The notes under the pieces were generated by a model. That model worked only from the letters and a program-made list of their open reading frames with translations. It was not told the origin of the DNA and searched no databases. DNA of 6,501 nucleotides, taken from positions 1 through 6,501 of the forward strand of contig JAHKZS010000119.1 of the NCBI GenBank assembly GCA_020626545.1, in the 5' to 3' direction. Position 1 is the first letter of the stretch. The number at the start of each line of letters is the position of its first letter. Origin of the DNA: a bacterium (lineage in GTDB: Bacteria; Bacillota; Clostridia; Oscillospirales; Acutalibacteraceae). This document shows positions 5,704-6,501 of the stretch, one piece after another. Position numbers and translations under genes: made by a program.

Positions 5704-6501
5704 TTAATTGTAATCCGAATTTGTATAGCAACTGCATTTAGAGCCGTCTTTGAAATTAATTGTAAAGTAAATATTAGCTACAACATTTGATTTCTTTTTA
5801 TGGCGGGTTACTATTCCGTTTTTGTCAACGGAAAGCACATCGGGATAATTTGCTCTGAAAGTTATTTTATATTCGCTCTTTTTATATACACCGCTCAGAT
5901 AATAATTAATCAACTTCTTTTTCAAATCACATTTATTGCTTTTAAACTTTGTTAACTTACAACCGTCTGTATCCTCCGAGATATAATGTTGCGCTCTATC
6001 TCCCATTGTGCCGTTTTTAGATTTTAGATTGATAGTACCTACGATTTCTGTTTTACCTTTATATTTTTCAAAAACCGTGACCTTTGTTTGACCGGCTTTT
6101 ATAGGGCGAATACAAAAATAATCAATATTATTATCATCGATCGATGAGAGAGCATAAGCAACTTTTTTGTTCTTAACTACAGCAGAATATTTCGCTTTCG
6201 ATAAATAATTTTTAACAAGACCTTCAACCGCAAGTCCATTATCAACTGCGTCCATATTAACTGTTACAGTTTTATACTTTTTCTTTATCATCGGCTTTAA
6301 GTTCATTACCTTTACCTTAAAACTGCCCAGCTTTGAATTATCGGATTTTTGATAAAATGTAATCCTTGTAGTTCCGTTCTTAATACCTTCAATACAATAT
6401 TTATGCTTATAATCCACATATTTGCTGCATCTACCACTAAGAAAAAAAGTTTTTTCCTTAAACTGCGCTACACCCTTTTTTGAATACTTTACTTTAACAT
6501 C
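5704..6501 (-). CDS. Secreted or surface protein with bacterial Ig-like repeats, 5' end outside window
   Basis: The frame is open from the right edge to TAA at 5704-5706, giving 265 visible residues. A GTG at 6415-6417 is in frame, but 28 further codons are open upstream and it lacks a ribosome binding site, so the gene continues beyond the window. Three segments follow the Ig-like (Big_2 type) pattern: IKNGTTRITFYQKS with GSFKVKV (about 40-65), IKAGQTKVTVFEKY with VGTINL (about 134-160), and ANYPDVLSVDKNGIVTRHKK with a closing strand (about 217-258). Such domains are structural modules in adhesins and surface enzymes. No catalytic domain, anchor or dockerin is visible at this C-terminus, which ends SDYN without a full last strand. 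Lys-rich and AT-rich, like the LRR genes beside it. The family assignment rests on pattern and is moderate; the N-terminal part would decide function. Confidence 0.65.
   Translation of the reverse strand, partial: DVKVKYSKKGVAQFKEKTFFLSGRCSKYVDYKHKYCIEGIKNGTTRITFYQKSDNSKLGSFKVKVMNLKPMIKKKYKTVTVNMDAVDNGLAVEGLVKNYLSKAKYSAVVKNKKVAYALSSIDDNNIDYFCIRPIKAGQTKVTVFEKYKGKTEIVGTINLKSKNGTMGDRAQHYISEDTDGCKLTKFKSNKCDLKKKLINYYLSGVYKKSEYKITFRANYPDVLSVDKNGIVTRHKKKSNVVANIYFTINFKDGSKCSCYTNSDYN

Noticed and set aside
6415..6417. GTG as start codon of the Ig-like protein
   Set aside because: The frame stays open for 28 more codons to the window edge, the upstream residues fit the same protein character, and no ribosome binding site precedes the GTG.

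Overview
The window suggests a gut Firmicute of the Ruminococcus type (Oscillospiraceae/Ruminococcaceae). The main evidence is a secreted alpha-amylase that ends in a Thr/Pro linker and a two-loop dockerin, next to BspA-like 23-residue leucine-rich-repeat (LRR_5) proteins that share a C-terminal cap. Ribosome binding sites are canonical AGGAGG. The genus is an inference from gene content; I ran no database search.

Layout. At the left edge (2-703, +) is the C-terminal 60% of an iron-dependent lactaldehyde reductase of the FucO type. It faces a convergent gene across a 346-base gap (704-1049) that holds a strong bidirectional hairpin terminator, a diverged inverted repeat of about 130 bp, and a second GC-rich hairpin. 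All recognised genes from 1050 rightward lie on the minus strand: the dockerin amylase (1050-2888), a secreted LRR_5 protein (3112-4077), an LRR_5 lipoprotein (4265-5365, start corrected from the longest open frame), a remnant-rich gap (5366-5703), and the C-terminal part of a protein with bacterial Ig-like repeats that runs off the right edge (5704-6501).

How the parts relate. The amylase would be exported and plugged through its dockerin into a cohesin-bearing scaffoldin (amylosome or cellulosome). The right half is a cluster of probable surface or adhesion proteins (two LRR_5, one Ig-like). It is visibly more AT-rich than the fucO and amylase genes, and it contains a broken third copy of the LRR C-terminal cap plus a possible frameshifted small gene. 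This looks like a duplicating and decaying surface-protein locus.

Likely transcription. The amylase and the first LRR gene each have their own candidate promoter and a downstream hairpin, so they are probably separate units. The promoter of the 3112-4077 gene has a perfect 12-bp palindrome filling most of its -35/-10 spacer, a good candidate operator. I saw no RNA genes, CRISPR arrays, transposases or phage genes.
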